From contig NZ_CANNDN010000001.1 of the NCBI RefSeq assembly GCF_947503465.1, positions 744,001 through 808,000 on the forward strand: a DNA stretch of 64,000 nt. Direction: 5' to 3'. Below, piece after piece: positions 9,033 to 17,008 of the stretch (its first letter is position 1; every line of letters begins with the position of its first letter). This DNA is from an uncultured Tateyamaria sp. (GTDB lineage Bacteria > Pseudomonadota > Alphaproteobacteria > Rhodobacterales > Rhodobacteraceae). Position numbers and translations under genes: made by a program. The notes under the pieces are model-generated. The model saw nothing but the letters and a program-made list of their open reading frames with translations. It did no database searches and was not told where the DNA came from.

Positions 9033-10088
9033 TCAGGCCCGCGCGAAGGTGGCAAAGAACGCATCGAATTCGGTCGTGGATGCAATTGTGGCTTCCAGAA
9101 CAGCGGCGGCATCGTCGTCAAGAACACTGAACACATAGTCGCACATGTGATCCCATCGGGTGCTGCGGGTGCGTGCCGCTGCAAAAAGTGCGGCTGACAC
9201 TCCGCGCAATGCGCCACCGGTTCTGGTCGGATGATGAAACGCCACGCGTCCCACCGGCAATGCGGCACCTGTATCGTCAAAGCCCAATGTCTGCGCTGCC
9301 CAATTCGCAACGAGGTATTCGTGGTACGCATCTGATGAAATGGTATCTTCGTCCGAAACAACGGTGAACCCGGACAGATCCGTGCGCACCGCGTCGACCC
9401 AGATCGGGTCAGGTTGCTGACCGGCCTGACGCAGGGCCACACAGACTTCAGCCAAAAGATCAATATTCTGATCAAGATACGCGAGGATACCCGCATAGGT
9501 GAGGCTGCGCACTGCGTCGGGACCCAGTTCAGGATCGCGCCGCCCATATTCGGACAGGTAAAACACGATATGCGTCAGCTCATAGGCCGCCTTCTTGTTG
9601 GGCAGCGCATATGTATCTGACCGGTTGATAAAGCCATGCAGACGGCTGTCGAGTTCAGGATCGGCGGCCGCGCAAGCCACACCTCGCCGCGCCAGCAACC
9701 TGCGGGCTTCGGCACGCTGCAAATCGCTCAGTTCTGCATCCGGCAGTCCCTGACGGGCCACGCTGTGGCACAGCTCTTCCATCTGCGTGCCAGGCAAGCC
9801 CAGATCCTCAAGATCAAGGCCGATGGACAGCAGGAACCGATAATATTGCGGGAAAAACTGCAACCGGTCGTGCAATCCATCGTAAAAGTCGTGGTGTGGG
9901 GCCAACATGTCGGCCCCCACTGCAGTGCCCGTGCACTCCAGAATGCTGAGCAATTCTGCATTTTCCTTTAGCCAGAACACATCGTCCTGGATGCGCCGCT
10001 GCGTGGCAAAGATATCGATCAGGGCGCCGGCCCTCTCGATCAGCCGCTGGCGACGCGGCGGGACGTTCAAGGCAATGATGTTCGACAT
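9033..10088 (-). CDS. helical protein of unknown function, partner of the repeat peptide
   Basis: A 351-residue soluble, probably all-helical protein with no signal peptide or membrane segment. I cannot assign a characterised family. Clusters of His/Tyr/Asp stand out: HHDFYDGLHDRL (65-76), a YELTHIVFYLSEYG block (169-182), YHEY (256-259) and HHPT (285-288), which could form a metal or cofactor site. The start MSNIIALNV has a strong GGAG. It is the second gene after the 20-residue-repeat protein, with a 46-base gap. It may match a numbered domain of unknown function from Rhodobacteraceae, which I cannot check here. Confidence 0.7.
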   Translation of the reverse strand: MSNIIALNVPPRRQRLIERAGALIDIFATQRRIQDDVFWLKENAELLSILECTGTAVGADMLAPHHDFYDGLHDRLQFFPQYYRFLLSIGLDLEDLGLPGTQMEELCHSVARQGLPDAELSDLQRAEARRLLARRGVACAAADPELDSRLHGFINRSDTYALPNKKAAYELTHIVFYLSEYGRRDPELGPDAVRSLTYAGILAYLDQNIDLLAEVCVALRQAGQQPDPIWVDAVRTDLSGFTVVSDEDTISSDAYHEYLVANWAAQTLGFDDTGAALPVGRVAFHHPTRTGGALRGVSAALFAAARTRSTRWDHMCDYVFSVLDDDAAAVLEATIASTTEFDAFFATFARA

Positions 10089-10134
10089 GGATTGGTCTCC
10101 TTTCACTTGACTCCTGATCATCCCGCCGGCGGAA

Positions 10135-10473
10135 TTACGAACCGGACGAGAACAGGCCGGTGACATCGCCCTGAATGACCGTGCCCGTCACAGGGCCAGA
10201 ACCGGACGAGAACGCCCCGGTCGCATCGCCGGTGACTGCGCTTGACGACACCGGTGCGCTGCTGGTCGAAAACATCTCGACGCCCTCGCCGGTCACCACG
10301 TCCGATTTTGCAGGGGCACTGCTGGTCGAAAACATCTCGACTCCGTCGCCAAGCAGCGAGTCACAGGTAGCAGGCGCGCTGCTGGTCGAGAACAATTCCA
10401 CAGCGTCGCCGGTGTGCAGACCGGTTGTGACGTTGGTGTCCAGAGCGAAGTCAATTTTGCGTTGTGCAGTCAT
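10135..10473 (-). CDS. small protein with five 20-residue repeats
   Basis: A 112-residue protein. The first 21 residues (MTAQRKIDFALDTNVTTGLHT) are non-repetitive and leader-like. Residues 22-41, 42-61, 62-81, 82-101 and 102-112 (the last unit cut short) repeat the pattern GDxVE-L/M-FSTSSAP followed by a variable Ser/Thr-rich spacer. Units 4-5 drift to FSSGSGP. One Cys occurs, in unit 1. There is no classical signal peptide. The start at 10473 is backed by AAGGA upstream. Adjacent to the 351-residue protein, it resembles a multi-core precursor peptide, but a structural or binding repeat is equally possible. Confidence 0.65.
   Translation of the reverse strand: MTAQRKIDFALDTNVTTGLHTGDAVELFSTSSAPATCDSLLGDGVEMFSTSSAPAKSDVVTGEGVEMFSTSSAPVSSSAVTGDATGAFSSGSGPVTGTVIQGDVTGLFSSGS
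10138..10410 (-). repeat. 60-bp in-frame tandem repeats
   Basis: The five 20-codon units of the small protein are also visible in the DNA. On the plus strand the block CTGCTGGTCGAAAAC recurs near 10259 and 10319, with a diverged copy near 10379. GAACCGGACGAGAAC occurs at 10139 and 10199. The spacing is 60 bases throughout. Confidence 0.85.
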
Positions 10474-10575
10474 GGCGTAGGTTCCTTTCAGCCTTGGGTT
10501 GTGATGCCCAAAGCGTTGCCCGTTAAAGGCGATTTGCAAAAGAACTTTTCTTGCTCAGGGCGAGTTGCCGATGGC

Positions 10576-10584
10576 TTATCCACA
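10576..10584 (+). promoter_or_regulatory. DnaA box
   Basis: Perfect match to the consensus TTATCCACA, in the same orientation as a second box 76 bases away. Confidence 0.55.
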
Positions 10585-10651
10585 TAAGCAAACCCGCAGA
10601 AGCGATTGCGCTTCCCTATCTTCCACCAAGAACATTTTGGAACAAAATTTT

Positions 10652-10660
10652 TTATCCACA
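10652..10660 (+). promoter_or_regulatory. DnaA box
   Basis: Second perfect TTATCCACA, immediately after an AT-only stretch (AAAATTTT). Confidence 0.55.
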
Positions 10661-10729
10661 GCCCTGTTTTTGCTGGGATATCGATGACCTTTGGGTCACT
10701 TACACGCAACTGTACCGCGAATCGAAAAG

Positions 10730-10744
10730 TTAAGAAATAGTTAA
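10730..10744. promoter_or_regulatory. CtrA-type site TTAA-N7-TTAA
   Basis: TTAA at 10730-10733 and TTAA at 10741-10744, separated by GAAATAG. This is the full CtrA consensus known from Alphaproteobacteria. It lies 88 bases upstream of xthA and about 257 bases upstream of the cassette start. Confidence 0.5.
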
Positions 10745-10831
10745 TTCACATTCTCCGGGCGCGTCAGATGGGGCTTGCCGCACGGCCACGGATGCGCGAC
10801 ACCCAGTTTGATCATCCATCGGGGGGCAGGC

Positions 10832-11614
10832 ATGAAAATCGCAACATTCAACATCAATGGCATCAAGGCACGGATCGACGCGTTGCCCCGCTGGTTGGAC
10901 GCCGCGCAGCCCGATGTCGTTCTGTTGCAAGAAATCAAGTCGGTGGATGAGAACTTTCCCTGCGAGCTGTTCGAGGACCGGGGGTACAATGTCGAAACCC
11001 ATGGGCAGAAATCCTTCAACGGGGTTGCAATCCTGTCGAAGCTGCCTCTGGAGGACGTGACGCGCGGTCTGCCGGGGGACGATGCTGACGAACAGGCCCG
11101 CTATATTGAGGCGACGGTCGTGGGGGACACGCATGCCGTTCGGCTGTGCGGCTTGTATTTACCCAACGGCAACCCGGTGCCCGGTCCGAAATACGACTAC
11201 AAGCTGGCCTGGATGGAACGCCTGCGCCAACGCGCCCGAACACTGCTGGACGAAGAGATGCCGTTCCTGATGGCGGGGGATTACAATATCATCCCCCAGG
11301 CCGAAGACGCCAAGCGCCCCGATGCGTGGCGCAAAGATGCGCTGTTCCGCATGGAAAGCCGCACGGCATTTCGCAACCTTTTGAACCTCGGCCTCACAGA
11401 AGCGTTCCGCGCCCGCACCTTTGGTCCGGGGCACTATTCCTTCTGGGACTACCAGGCAGGTGCATGGAACCGTGATGATGGCATACGTATTGACCACTTC
11501 CTGCTCAGCCCTGCCTGCGCCGACATGATGGTGGACTGCCAGATCGACAAGTCCGTCCGGGGGGAAGAAAAGCCGTCAGACCACGTACCGGTCTGGGTCG
11601 ACCTCGCTGCCTGA
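10832..11614 (+). CDS. xthA: exodeoxyribonuclease III
   Basis: Class II AP endonuclease / 3'-5' exonuclease for base-excision repair. The 260-residue protein has the ExoIII order of motifs: ATFNINGIKAR at the N-terminus, LLQEIKS (metal-binding Glu), GLYLPNG, MAGDYNI (Asp/Asn catalytic pair) and the C-terminal SDHVPVW containing the catalytic His. The start MKIATFNING is at the family position; the upstream in-frame extension is not conserved-looking. It is transcribed rightward from the regulatory region with DnaA and CtrA sites. Confidence 0.94.
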   Translation: MKIATFNINGIKARIDALPRWLDAAQPDVVLLQEIKSVDENFPCELFEDRGYNVETHGQKSFNGVAILSKLPLEDVTRGLPGDDADEQARYIEATVVGDTHAVRLCGLYLPNGNPVPGPKYDYKLAWMERLRQRARTLLDEEMPFLMAGDYNIIPQAEDAKRPDAWRKDALFRMESRTAFRNLLNLGLTEAFRARTFGPGHYSFWDYQAGAWNRDDGIRIDHFLLSPACADMMVDCQIDKSVRGEEKPSDHVPVWVDLAA

Positions 11615-11718
11615 GCACCGCACCCGCTCACGCGGGCTCACAGTCTTGTTCCGTGTATGGCAACAGCGTTTTGCCGCGCCATCTTTGGGCAAAGATGTTC
11701 CGCACGAGGAAAGACAGA

Positions 11719-12174
11719 ATGCCCACGCGCCGCACCGTTTTGACACTCGCCGCCACATTGCCCGCCGTTGCGCTGTCTGCGCGCTACGCGGGTGCCAGCA
11801 CACCGCCCGTCTATTCCAACGATGGCGTCGCCGTCGATGCAAGCGATGTCGTTGCCTATTTTCAGGAAGGGAAACCGGTCAAGGGGTCAGCCGACATCAC
11901 GTATGGCTGGAAGGGCGTCGAATGGCACTTTGCCAGCGTGGCGAACCGCGACACATTTGCAAATGACCCCGCGGCCTATGCCCCGCAATATGGAGGGTAC
12001 TGCGCGTGGGCCGTCAGCGAAGGCTACACCGCTTCAACGATCCCGGAGGCCTGGAAGATCGTGGATGGCAAGCTGTATCTGAACTTCAGCCGCCGCATTC
12101 AGCGACGGTGGGAACGCGACATTCCTGCGCGCATCGCAGCAGGCGACACAAACTGGCCCGGCGTTCTGACCTAG
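11719..12174 (+). CDS. exported YHS-domain protein
   Basis: A 151-residue protein with an N-terminal export signal (MPTRRTVLTLAATLPAVALSARYAGAS). It contains an RR pair followed by a hydrophobic stretch and an Ala-rich cleavage region, so Tat or Sec export is possible. The mature part is one YHS-like domain: DVVAYFQ, then YGWKGVEWHFAS and PAAYAPQYGGYCAWAVSEG. YHS domains often bind metals, but here the central Cys is in GGYCAW. Similar small proteins are common in Roseobacters. No operon partner is obvious; xthA lies 104 bases upstream. Confidence 0.7.
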   Translation: MPTRRTVLTLAATLPAVALSARYAGASTPPVYSNDGVAVDASDVVAYFQEGKPVKGSADITYGWKGVEWHFASVANRDTFANDPAAYAPQYGGYCAWAVSEGYTASTIPEAWKIVDGKLYLNFSRRIQRRWERDIPARIAAGDTNWPGVLT

Positions 12175-12194
12175 CGCATGTTGCCGCAACCCTG

Positions 12195-12779
12195 TTACGC
12201 CTGAAGTTCGGCATCCCAGTAAAGGAAGTCCATCCAACTGTCGTGCAAATGGTTGGGCGGGAACTTGCGGCCCATGTTCCGCAACTCTTCCGCGCCGGGT
12301 TGTCGCGGCGGTTTGCGCAAGGCCATGCCCGTCCGATGCAACGGCTTCGACCCCTTGCGCAGATTACAGGGGCTGCAGGCCGCAACGACATTCTGCCAGC
12401 TTGTGACACCGCCGGATGCACGCGGCACGACGTGGTCAAAGGTCAGATCGCCCTTGGCCCCGCAGTACTGGCAGCGGAATTCGTCCCTCAGAAACAAATT
12501 AAAGCGCGTAAAGGCCACGCGCTTTTGAGGTTTCACATAGTCTTTGAGGACAACGACCGATGGTATTCGGATCTCGGTACTCGGCGACCGGACGACCTCG
12601 TCATACTCGGCAACAATATCCACCCGGTCCAGCCACGCCGCCTTGACCGCCTCCTGCCAGGGCCAAAGTGACAGCGGATAATAGCTGAGCGGCCTGTAAT
12701 CCGCATTCAGCACCAACGCCGGGTGCTGTTTCAGCGCAGAGGGGCTGCGCGTGAATTCTGTCCTGAAATCGCCATCCAT
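12195..12779 (-). CDS. HNH endonuclease family protein
   Basis: A 194-residue HNH nuclease domain protein. The zinc knuckle is formed by Cys103/Cys106 (RCQYC) and Cys135/Cys138 (ACSPC). The metal-binding His lies in FDHVVPRASGG and the downstream Asn in SWQNVV. The N-terminus (ALVLNADYRPLSYYPLS) is typical of the free-standing HNH proteins widespread in bacteria, whose cellular role is mostly unknown. There is no restriction-modification or intron context here, so it is probably a housekeeping type. Confidence 0.85.
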   Translation of the reverse strand: MDGDFRTEFTRSPSALKQHPALVLNADYRPLSYYPLSLWPWQEAVKAAWLDRVDIVAEYDEVVRSPSTEIRIPSVVVLKDYVKPQKRVAFTRFNLFLRDEFRCQYCGAKGDLTFDHVVPRASGGVTSWQNVVAACSPCNLRKGSKPLHRTGMALRKPPRQPGAEELRNMGRKFPPNHLHDSWMDFLYWDAELQA

Positions 12780-12945
12780 CTGTGACTCCGTCCTCGCCCT
12801 GTCTGCCCGTTGTTGGCACCAGAGCGGGGAACCCGCCCCAGCTTTATACGGTGACTATATCTTGTGGAAAGCGTCTGACAAGTGCGCAACTTACCACGAG
12901 ATGTCGCAGGTCGGATAGGGCAGGATCGTGACATCCGCATGACGG

Positions 12946-12954
12946 TTATCCACA
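12946..12954 (+). promoter_or_regulatory. DnaA box
   Basis: Perfect TTATCCACA in the 185-base gap between the HNH gene and the exported protein gene, just beyond the end of the latter. Confidence 0.35.
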
Positions 12955-12964
12955 GGGTCGCTGT

Positions 12965-13558
12965 TCAATCGCAATGGCCTGCATCCACGGGCCGGTCAGT
13001 CAGTTCGACAAGCGGTCGAGCACGGGCGGCAACAAGTGACAGGTCAGCGGCGCGACGGCTTGTCACCGCCCGGCGCGACAGGCGATAGACCAGTTCTGCC
13101 AGACACGCCTCGCTCAGGTCCGATGCACGGTTCAGATTGACGAAATGCACATCCATCATCTGTCCGGCACGGACATTCCATTGAAAGGATTTGAACCGCA
13201 GGGTCGGTGACGCGTCATGCAGGTGCGACGCAAACAGCCTGTACAGCGGGCTTGTCGCAAGCCATTCGGTGTCGGACCACCCATCCAGCCCAACAACCCA
13301 GACATCCGCATCCGTGAGCGTGGCCACGTCTCGGGTGCGGTCGATCAGTCCGGCATCGGAATCCATATCAAGGATCAGCTTGCCGAAGGCCCCAGGCATG
13401 CGAACCGACCGCAACACGATGGATCGGTCCAGTTCGGTATCCACCGCCGCTGATGTCGTTTTCAATTCGTCGATGTTCAAGGCAATGGCAGGTGCCGTCC
13501 ACGTCAAACTCAGCACCGCCGCCGCCAGGGCCAGGCCCCCAGCCAGCGCCGTTTTCAT
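12965..13558 (-). CDS. exported protein, function unknown
   Basis: A 197-residue protein with a clear signal peptide (MKTALAGGLALAAAVLSLTWTAPAIA). The mature part has no motif I recognise. The stretch with alternating strands (RSIVLRSVRMPGAFGKLILDMD, DVWVVGLDGW) suggests an alpha/beta fold. The C-terminal third is helical and Arg-rich, and contains a Cys (EACLAEL) that may pair with the Cys near the C-terminal end. It stands alone, with a GTG-rich upstream region and no partner gene. Confidence 0.55.
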   Translation of the reverse strand: MKTALAGGLALAAAVLSLTWTAPAIALNIDELKTTSAAVDTELDRSIVLRSVRMPGAFGKLILDMDSDAGLIDRTRDVATLTDADVWVVGLDGWSDTEWLATSPLYRLFASHLHDASPTLRFKSFQWNVRAGQMMDVHFVNLNRASDLSEACLAELVYRLSRRAVTSRRAADLSLVAARARPLVELTDRPVDAGHCD

Positions 13559-13699
13559 CCCGCGTCCCCCTGTTGCGCACGTTTGTTTTCACAACAGTTC
13601 GCCATAGAAAACGCGAAGGCGCAAAGAAAATGTGCCGTCGGGCAGCCACGTCAAGGCAAGACGCGAAAAAATCAGGCCAGATAAGCAATATTGTTCAGA

Positions 13700-14365
13700 T
13701 CACAGACCCAATTTGTCCCGCATGAAGGCCAGCGCCACGCTCAACCCGTCAGGCGCGATTCCATGGGCCGTCCCTTTCATCACATGGGCATAGACGTCTT
13801 TCCAGCCCGCCCCCTGCAAGGCTTCTGCGGCCTGCGGCAAGGATTGCGGCGGCACGACGTCGTCCTGATCCCCGTGGATCAGCAGAATGGGCGGCCGGCT
13901 GACCACCTCATCCGAGAGGACCTCGGGGTTCAGCAACCGGCCGGAAAACGCAACGATGCCCGCCACGGGGTCTTCGCGTCGCGGCGCGACATGCAATGAC
14001 ATCATCGTGCCCTGCGAGAACCCGAACAGGACAACCTGTTCCGGCAACACATCCTCGTCCACCATGAGTGCATCCAGAAACGCGTTCAGATCCTCGGACG
14101 CCGCGTTCAAACCGCGCTCGGCCTCTTCCTCGGACGATCCGTCAATCCACGGGATCGGAAACCACTGATACGCATTGGGCATCATGTCGATGGCTTCGGG
14201 CGCATCGGGGGCCACAAATAGCGTGTCTGGCAAATGCTCGGCCAGCGGCTCAGCGAGGCCAAGCAAGTCCGCGCCATTGGCGCCGTAGCCGTGCAGGAAC
14301 ACCACGATAGACCGCAGCTCACCCGATTGCGGCTCAACCCGCCCTGCTTGCAATACCCGTGTCAT
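13700..14365 (-). CDS. phospholipase/carboxylesterase family alpha/beta hydrolase
   Basis: A 221-residue serine hydrolase of the acyl-protein thioesterase/carboxylesterase group. It has the oxyanion loop VFLHGYGANG, nucleophile Ser about 117 in GFSQG, an Asp in HGDQDDVVP and the His in GTAHGI. Substrates are probably short acyl esters or lysophospholipids; specificity cannot be read. The start at 14365 overlaps the stop of the alkA-like gene by ATGA, so it is the last gene of a cobK-alkA-esterase operon. Confidence 0.85.
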   Translation of the reverse strand: MTRVLQAGRVEPQSGELRSIVVFLHGYGANGADLLGLAEPLAEHLPDTLFVAPDAPEAIDMMPNAYQWFPIPWIDGSSEEEAERGLNAASEDLNAFLDALMVDEDVLPEQVVLFGFSQGTMMSLHVAPRREDPVAGIVAFSGRLLNPEVLSDEVVSRPPILLIHGDQDDVVPPQSLPQAAEALQGAGWKDVYAHVMKGTAHGIAPDGLSVALAFMRDKLGL

Positions 14366-14991
14366 GTGATCCCCTCTCGGCCCTTTGCCACGCGGTAGTA
14401 GGTGAAGAACAGCCGTGCGGCAACCGCGCGCCACGGCGACCAGTCCCCCGCCATCTGGCGTAGCGCGTTTTCCTTTGGCCGGTCCGGCAGGTCAAAGATC
14501 ATCCGGGCGGCCTCCTGTAAGGCCAGGTCACCCGGCGCGAACACATCCGCCCGCCCAAGTGCGAACATGGCATAGATTTCGGCTGTCCAGACACCGATGC
14601 CCTTGACCGCGGTCAGCGTTGTGATGACGTCGGCATCGGGCGCGCGACGCAATGCGTCATAGTCAATGCCGGCCTCCGCAAGCGCGCACGCGTAAAGGAT
14701 CTTTTGTCGGCTCAGCCCCGCGGCACGCAACCCGTCCTCTTCCGCCCTGGTCACGGCGGTGGGCGTGATCAGGCCGCCCTCCTCTAGCCTGGCCCAGATG
14801 GCATTGGCCGACGCGACGCTGACTTGCTGACCGATAATCGCATTCAAAAGGGCGGCAAACCCGTCCGGGCGGCGGCGCAGTGGCAAGGGTCCGGCCACCT
14901 CCAGCGCGCGGGCCAGGGCAGGATCACGCTGTGCCAGCCATGCAGCACCTTCCGCCACATCCGCATCCGTTTCGATGAGACGCCCGGTCAC
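14362..14991 (-). CDS. DNA-3-methyladenine glycosylase II-like (HhH-GPD)
   Basis: A 209-residue base-excision repair glycosylase that removes alkylated purines. It contains the helix-hairpin-helix (VKGIGVWTAEIY, about 129-140) and the catalytic Asp155 in FAPGDLALQ, characteristic of the AlkA/Mag group. It lacks the N-terminal TBP-like domain of E. coli AlkA, which fits the shorter Mag-type proteins. It shares ATGA overlaps with cobK upstream and with the esterase downstream. Confidence 0.9.
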   Translation of the reverse strand: MTGRLIETDADVAEGAAWLAQRDPALARALEVAGPLPLRRRPDGFAALLNAIIGQQVSVASANAIWARLEEGGLITPTAVTRAEEDGLRAAGLSRQKILYACALAEAGIDYDALRRAPDADVITTLTAVKGIGVWTAEIYAMFALGRADVFAPGDLALQEAARMIFDLPDRPKENALRQMAGDWSPWRAVAARLFFTYYRVAKGREGIT

Positions 14992-15671
14992 AGTGATCCC
15001 AACCAGTCCAGCAAAGCACCGGCATCCGGCACATGTATCTCGAACCCCGTCTCAGGCGGCGAGATCAATACAACCGGCAAACCAAGCGTTCGGGCCGCCG
15101 CGAGTTTGGGAAATCCCCGGACGCCCCCCATGTTTCGCGCCAACAGCGCGTCAATCTCCAGGTTCTGAAACAGGGTGATTTCGCTTTCAACGTCAAACGG
15201 GCCATCGCCAAAGACAAATGTGCATCCCACGGGTGGCACATCGTCGTGGTGATGCAACTGGCGCAGGTACACGGGGCCATCATGATGCGCGAGCACTTCG
15301 GCGCTGTCGCGGCCCGACGCGGCAAAGACCCGCGCGCCCGAAGGCAGGGCGGCGACCGCCTGCGCCAGATCCTCAACTTCGGTCCATCGGTCCTGCGGGG
15401 CTGGCGTCCACGCGGGTCGTCCCACCCGAACGCGTGGCACGTCTGCGGCAAAGGCCAACGCAAGACCTCGCAACGTGTCGTCAAAGGGATGGGTCGTGTC
15501 CACAAGCAGGCCCGCCCCATCCAGGCCTGCCCGCAACGTGGTCGCCATGGGCAGGACCGCAGACATAGGCCCGCGCGACCAATAGACCGACACGTCATGC
15601 CCTGCGGATTTCAGAGCATGCCCCACATCATCGGTAAGGGCAGATCCACCCAGAACAAGAACCCGTGTCAT
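14988..15671 (-). CDS. cobK: precorrin-6A / cobalt-precorrin-6A reductase
   Basis: NADPH-dependent reductase of corrin ring synthesis (CobK/CbiJ). The 227-residue protein has the family motifs VLVLGGSA, the DTTHPFDDT segment, and the C-terminal RNMGGVRGFPKLAAARTLGLPVVLI. Other cobalamin genes are not in the window, so cobK here is separate from the main cob cluster and sits instead at the head of a repair-glycosylase/esterase operon. Its product pathway serves B12-dependent enzymes such as NrdJ at 27.4 kb. Confidence 0.88.
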   Translation of the reverse strand: MTRVLVLGGSALTDDVGHALKSAGHDVSVYWSRGPMSAVLPMATTLRAGLDGAGLLVDTTHPFDDTLRGLALAFAADVPRVRVGRPAWTPAPQDRWTEVEDLAQAVAALPSGARVFAASGRDSAEVLAHHDGPVYLRQLHHHDDVPPVGCTFVFGDGPFDVESEITLFQNLEIDALLARNMGGVRGFPKLAAARTLGLPVVLISPPETGFEIHVPDAGALLDWLGSL

Positions 15672-15762
15672 GCGGCTACCCTACCCCCGTGCCCCGCATG
15701 CGCAACCACCTGTGCTCAATCGCACGCTTGCCGGGGATCATATCCGGGGATAGTCAGCACAT

Positions 15763-16995
15763 ATGACCCAAGTCGATGATACCCGCGCAAAACGCAACGT
15801 GGCCGTGCTGGTGGCGGCCCAGGCCTTTCTGGGCAGCCAGATCACCATGATGTTTGTGGTGGCAGGCCTGGCAGGACAACAGCTTAGCCCGATTGCCTGC
15901 CTTGCCACCTTACCCATCTCGCTGATCGTATTCGGGTCGATGACCACGGCGCCGTGGCTGTCCACGATCATGCAACGCTTTGGGCGCAAGACCGGATTCA
16001 TTCTGGGCGCGCTTGGCGGTTTGGCCGGGGCCGCAATCGGGGTCTGGGCGCTGAGCATCGGCAGCTTCTGGCTGTTCCTTGTGGGCAGTTTTCTGACCGG
16101 CATCTACATGTCCGCGCAAGGGTTTTACCGCTTTGCCGCTGCCGACACGGCGTCCGATGCGTTCCGTCCCAAGGCGATATCCTACGTCATGGCAGGTGGG
16201 TTGTTGTCGGCCATCATCGGGCCACAGGTCGTCGGCTATGTCACGGCCGGCGCGGCAGACGCGACTGTTGCACGCTATATCCCGATTTACTGGGTCGCCA
16301 TGGGGTTCAACCTGCTGGGCATGGCGCTGTTCCTGCTTCTCGACATCCCCAAGCCGCCCGCCCCTTCGGCAACCGATGGTCCGGGCCGCACCCGCAGCGA
16401 ACTGTTGCGCGATCCGCGCATTGCAGTGGCCGTCATCTGTGCAGCGGTGTCCTACGCGCTGATGAACCTCGTGATGACCTCGACGCCGCTGGCGGTGGTC
16501 GGATGCGGCTATACGGAACCGGATGCCGCCGATGTGGTCACCGTGCACGTGCTGGCCATGTTCGCGCCATCCTTCTTTACCGGACACCTGATTGCCCGCT
16601 TCGGGGTAGAGCGGATCATGGGCCTTGGCCTCGCGATCCTGGGTGGCGCGGGTATTGTGGCGCTGCAGGGCGTCGATATTGCCAACTTCTACTGGGCCCT
16701 GTTCCTGCTGGGCCTCGGCTGGAACTTTGGGTTCATCGGCGCCACCACCATGCTGGCAGGCGCACACAGCCCTCAGGAAAGAGGCCGCATGCAGGGCATG
16801 AACGACCTGATCGTGTTCGGCTGTGTGACGGTGGCGTCGCTGGCATCTGGCGGGTTGATGAACTGTGCAGGCGGCGATCCGGTCGAAGGCTGGGCGGCGG
16901 TGAACATCGCCATGGTGCCGTTCCTGGTGCTGGCGGGTGGATCGCTGATCTGGCTGGTGATGCGGCAGCGGGCATTGCCGGCCTTGCGCGGGTAA
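15763..16995 (+). CDS. major facilitator superfamily transporter
   Basis: A 410-residue polytopic membrane protein with about 12 predicted helices. The MFS loop 2-3 signature appears as MQRFGRKTGFILG, and the second half has the matching IARFGVERIMGLG segment. Between helices 6 and 7 a hydrophilic loop (KPPAPSATDGPGRTRSE) is present. The substrate cannot be deduced. It starts 91 bases from the divergent cobK operon and converges on the phytoene-synthase-like gene. Confidence 0.85.
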   Translation: MTQVDDTRAKRNVAVLVAAQAFLGSQITMMFVVAGLAGQQLSPIACLATLPISLIVFGSMTTAPWLSTIMQRFGRKTGFILGALGGLAGAAIGVWALSIGSFWLFLVGSFLTGIYMSAQGFYRFAAADTASDAFRPKAISYVMAGGLLSAIIGPQVVGYVTAGAADATVARYIPIYWVAMGFNLLGMALFLLLDIPKPPAPSATDGPGRTRSELLRDPRIAVAVICAAVSYALMNLVMTSTPLAVVGCGYTEPDAADVVTVHVLAMFAPSFFTGHLIARFGVERIMGLGLAILGGAGIVALQGVDIANFYWALFLLGLGWNFGFIGATTMLAGAHSPQERGRMQGMNDLIVFGCVTVASLASGGLMNCAGGDPVEGWAAVNIAMVPFLVLAGGSLIWLVMRQRALPALRG

Positions 16996-17008
16996 GGATC
17001 CGCCTTAC
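16992..17008. terminator. hairpin containing both convergent stop codons
   Basis: GTAAGG (16992-16997), loop ATCCG, CCTTAC (17003-17008). The MFS stop TAA and the reverse-strand stop of the next gene form part of the stem. There is no T-run, so termination strength is uncertain. Confidence 0.35.

Larger units (their letters stand above)
10474..10831. promoter_or_regulatory. AT-rich divergent regulatory region
   Basis: A 358-base gap between the repeat-peptide cassette (leftward) and xthA (rightward), clearly richer in A and T than its surroundings, especially 10600-10750. It holds two DnaA boxes, a CtrA-type site (each listed separately), and GAAC-N6-GAAC at 10630-10643, one base short of the alphaproteobacterial LexA operator. 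No gene is visible. It must contain the promoters of both flanking transcription units. Confidence 0.6.

Noticed and set aside
9033-10473. Toxin-antitoxin pair
   Set aside because: The first gene encodes a repetitive 112-residue protein and the second a 351-residue one; sizes and composition do not fit known toxin-antitoxin types.
10630-10643. GAAC-N6-GAAC as a LexA operator
   Set aside because: The spacing is 6, not 7 as in the lexA promoter of this genome, and it is not at an evident -10.
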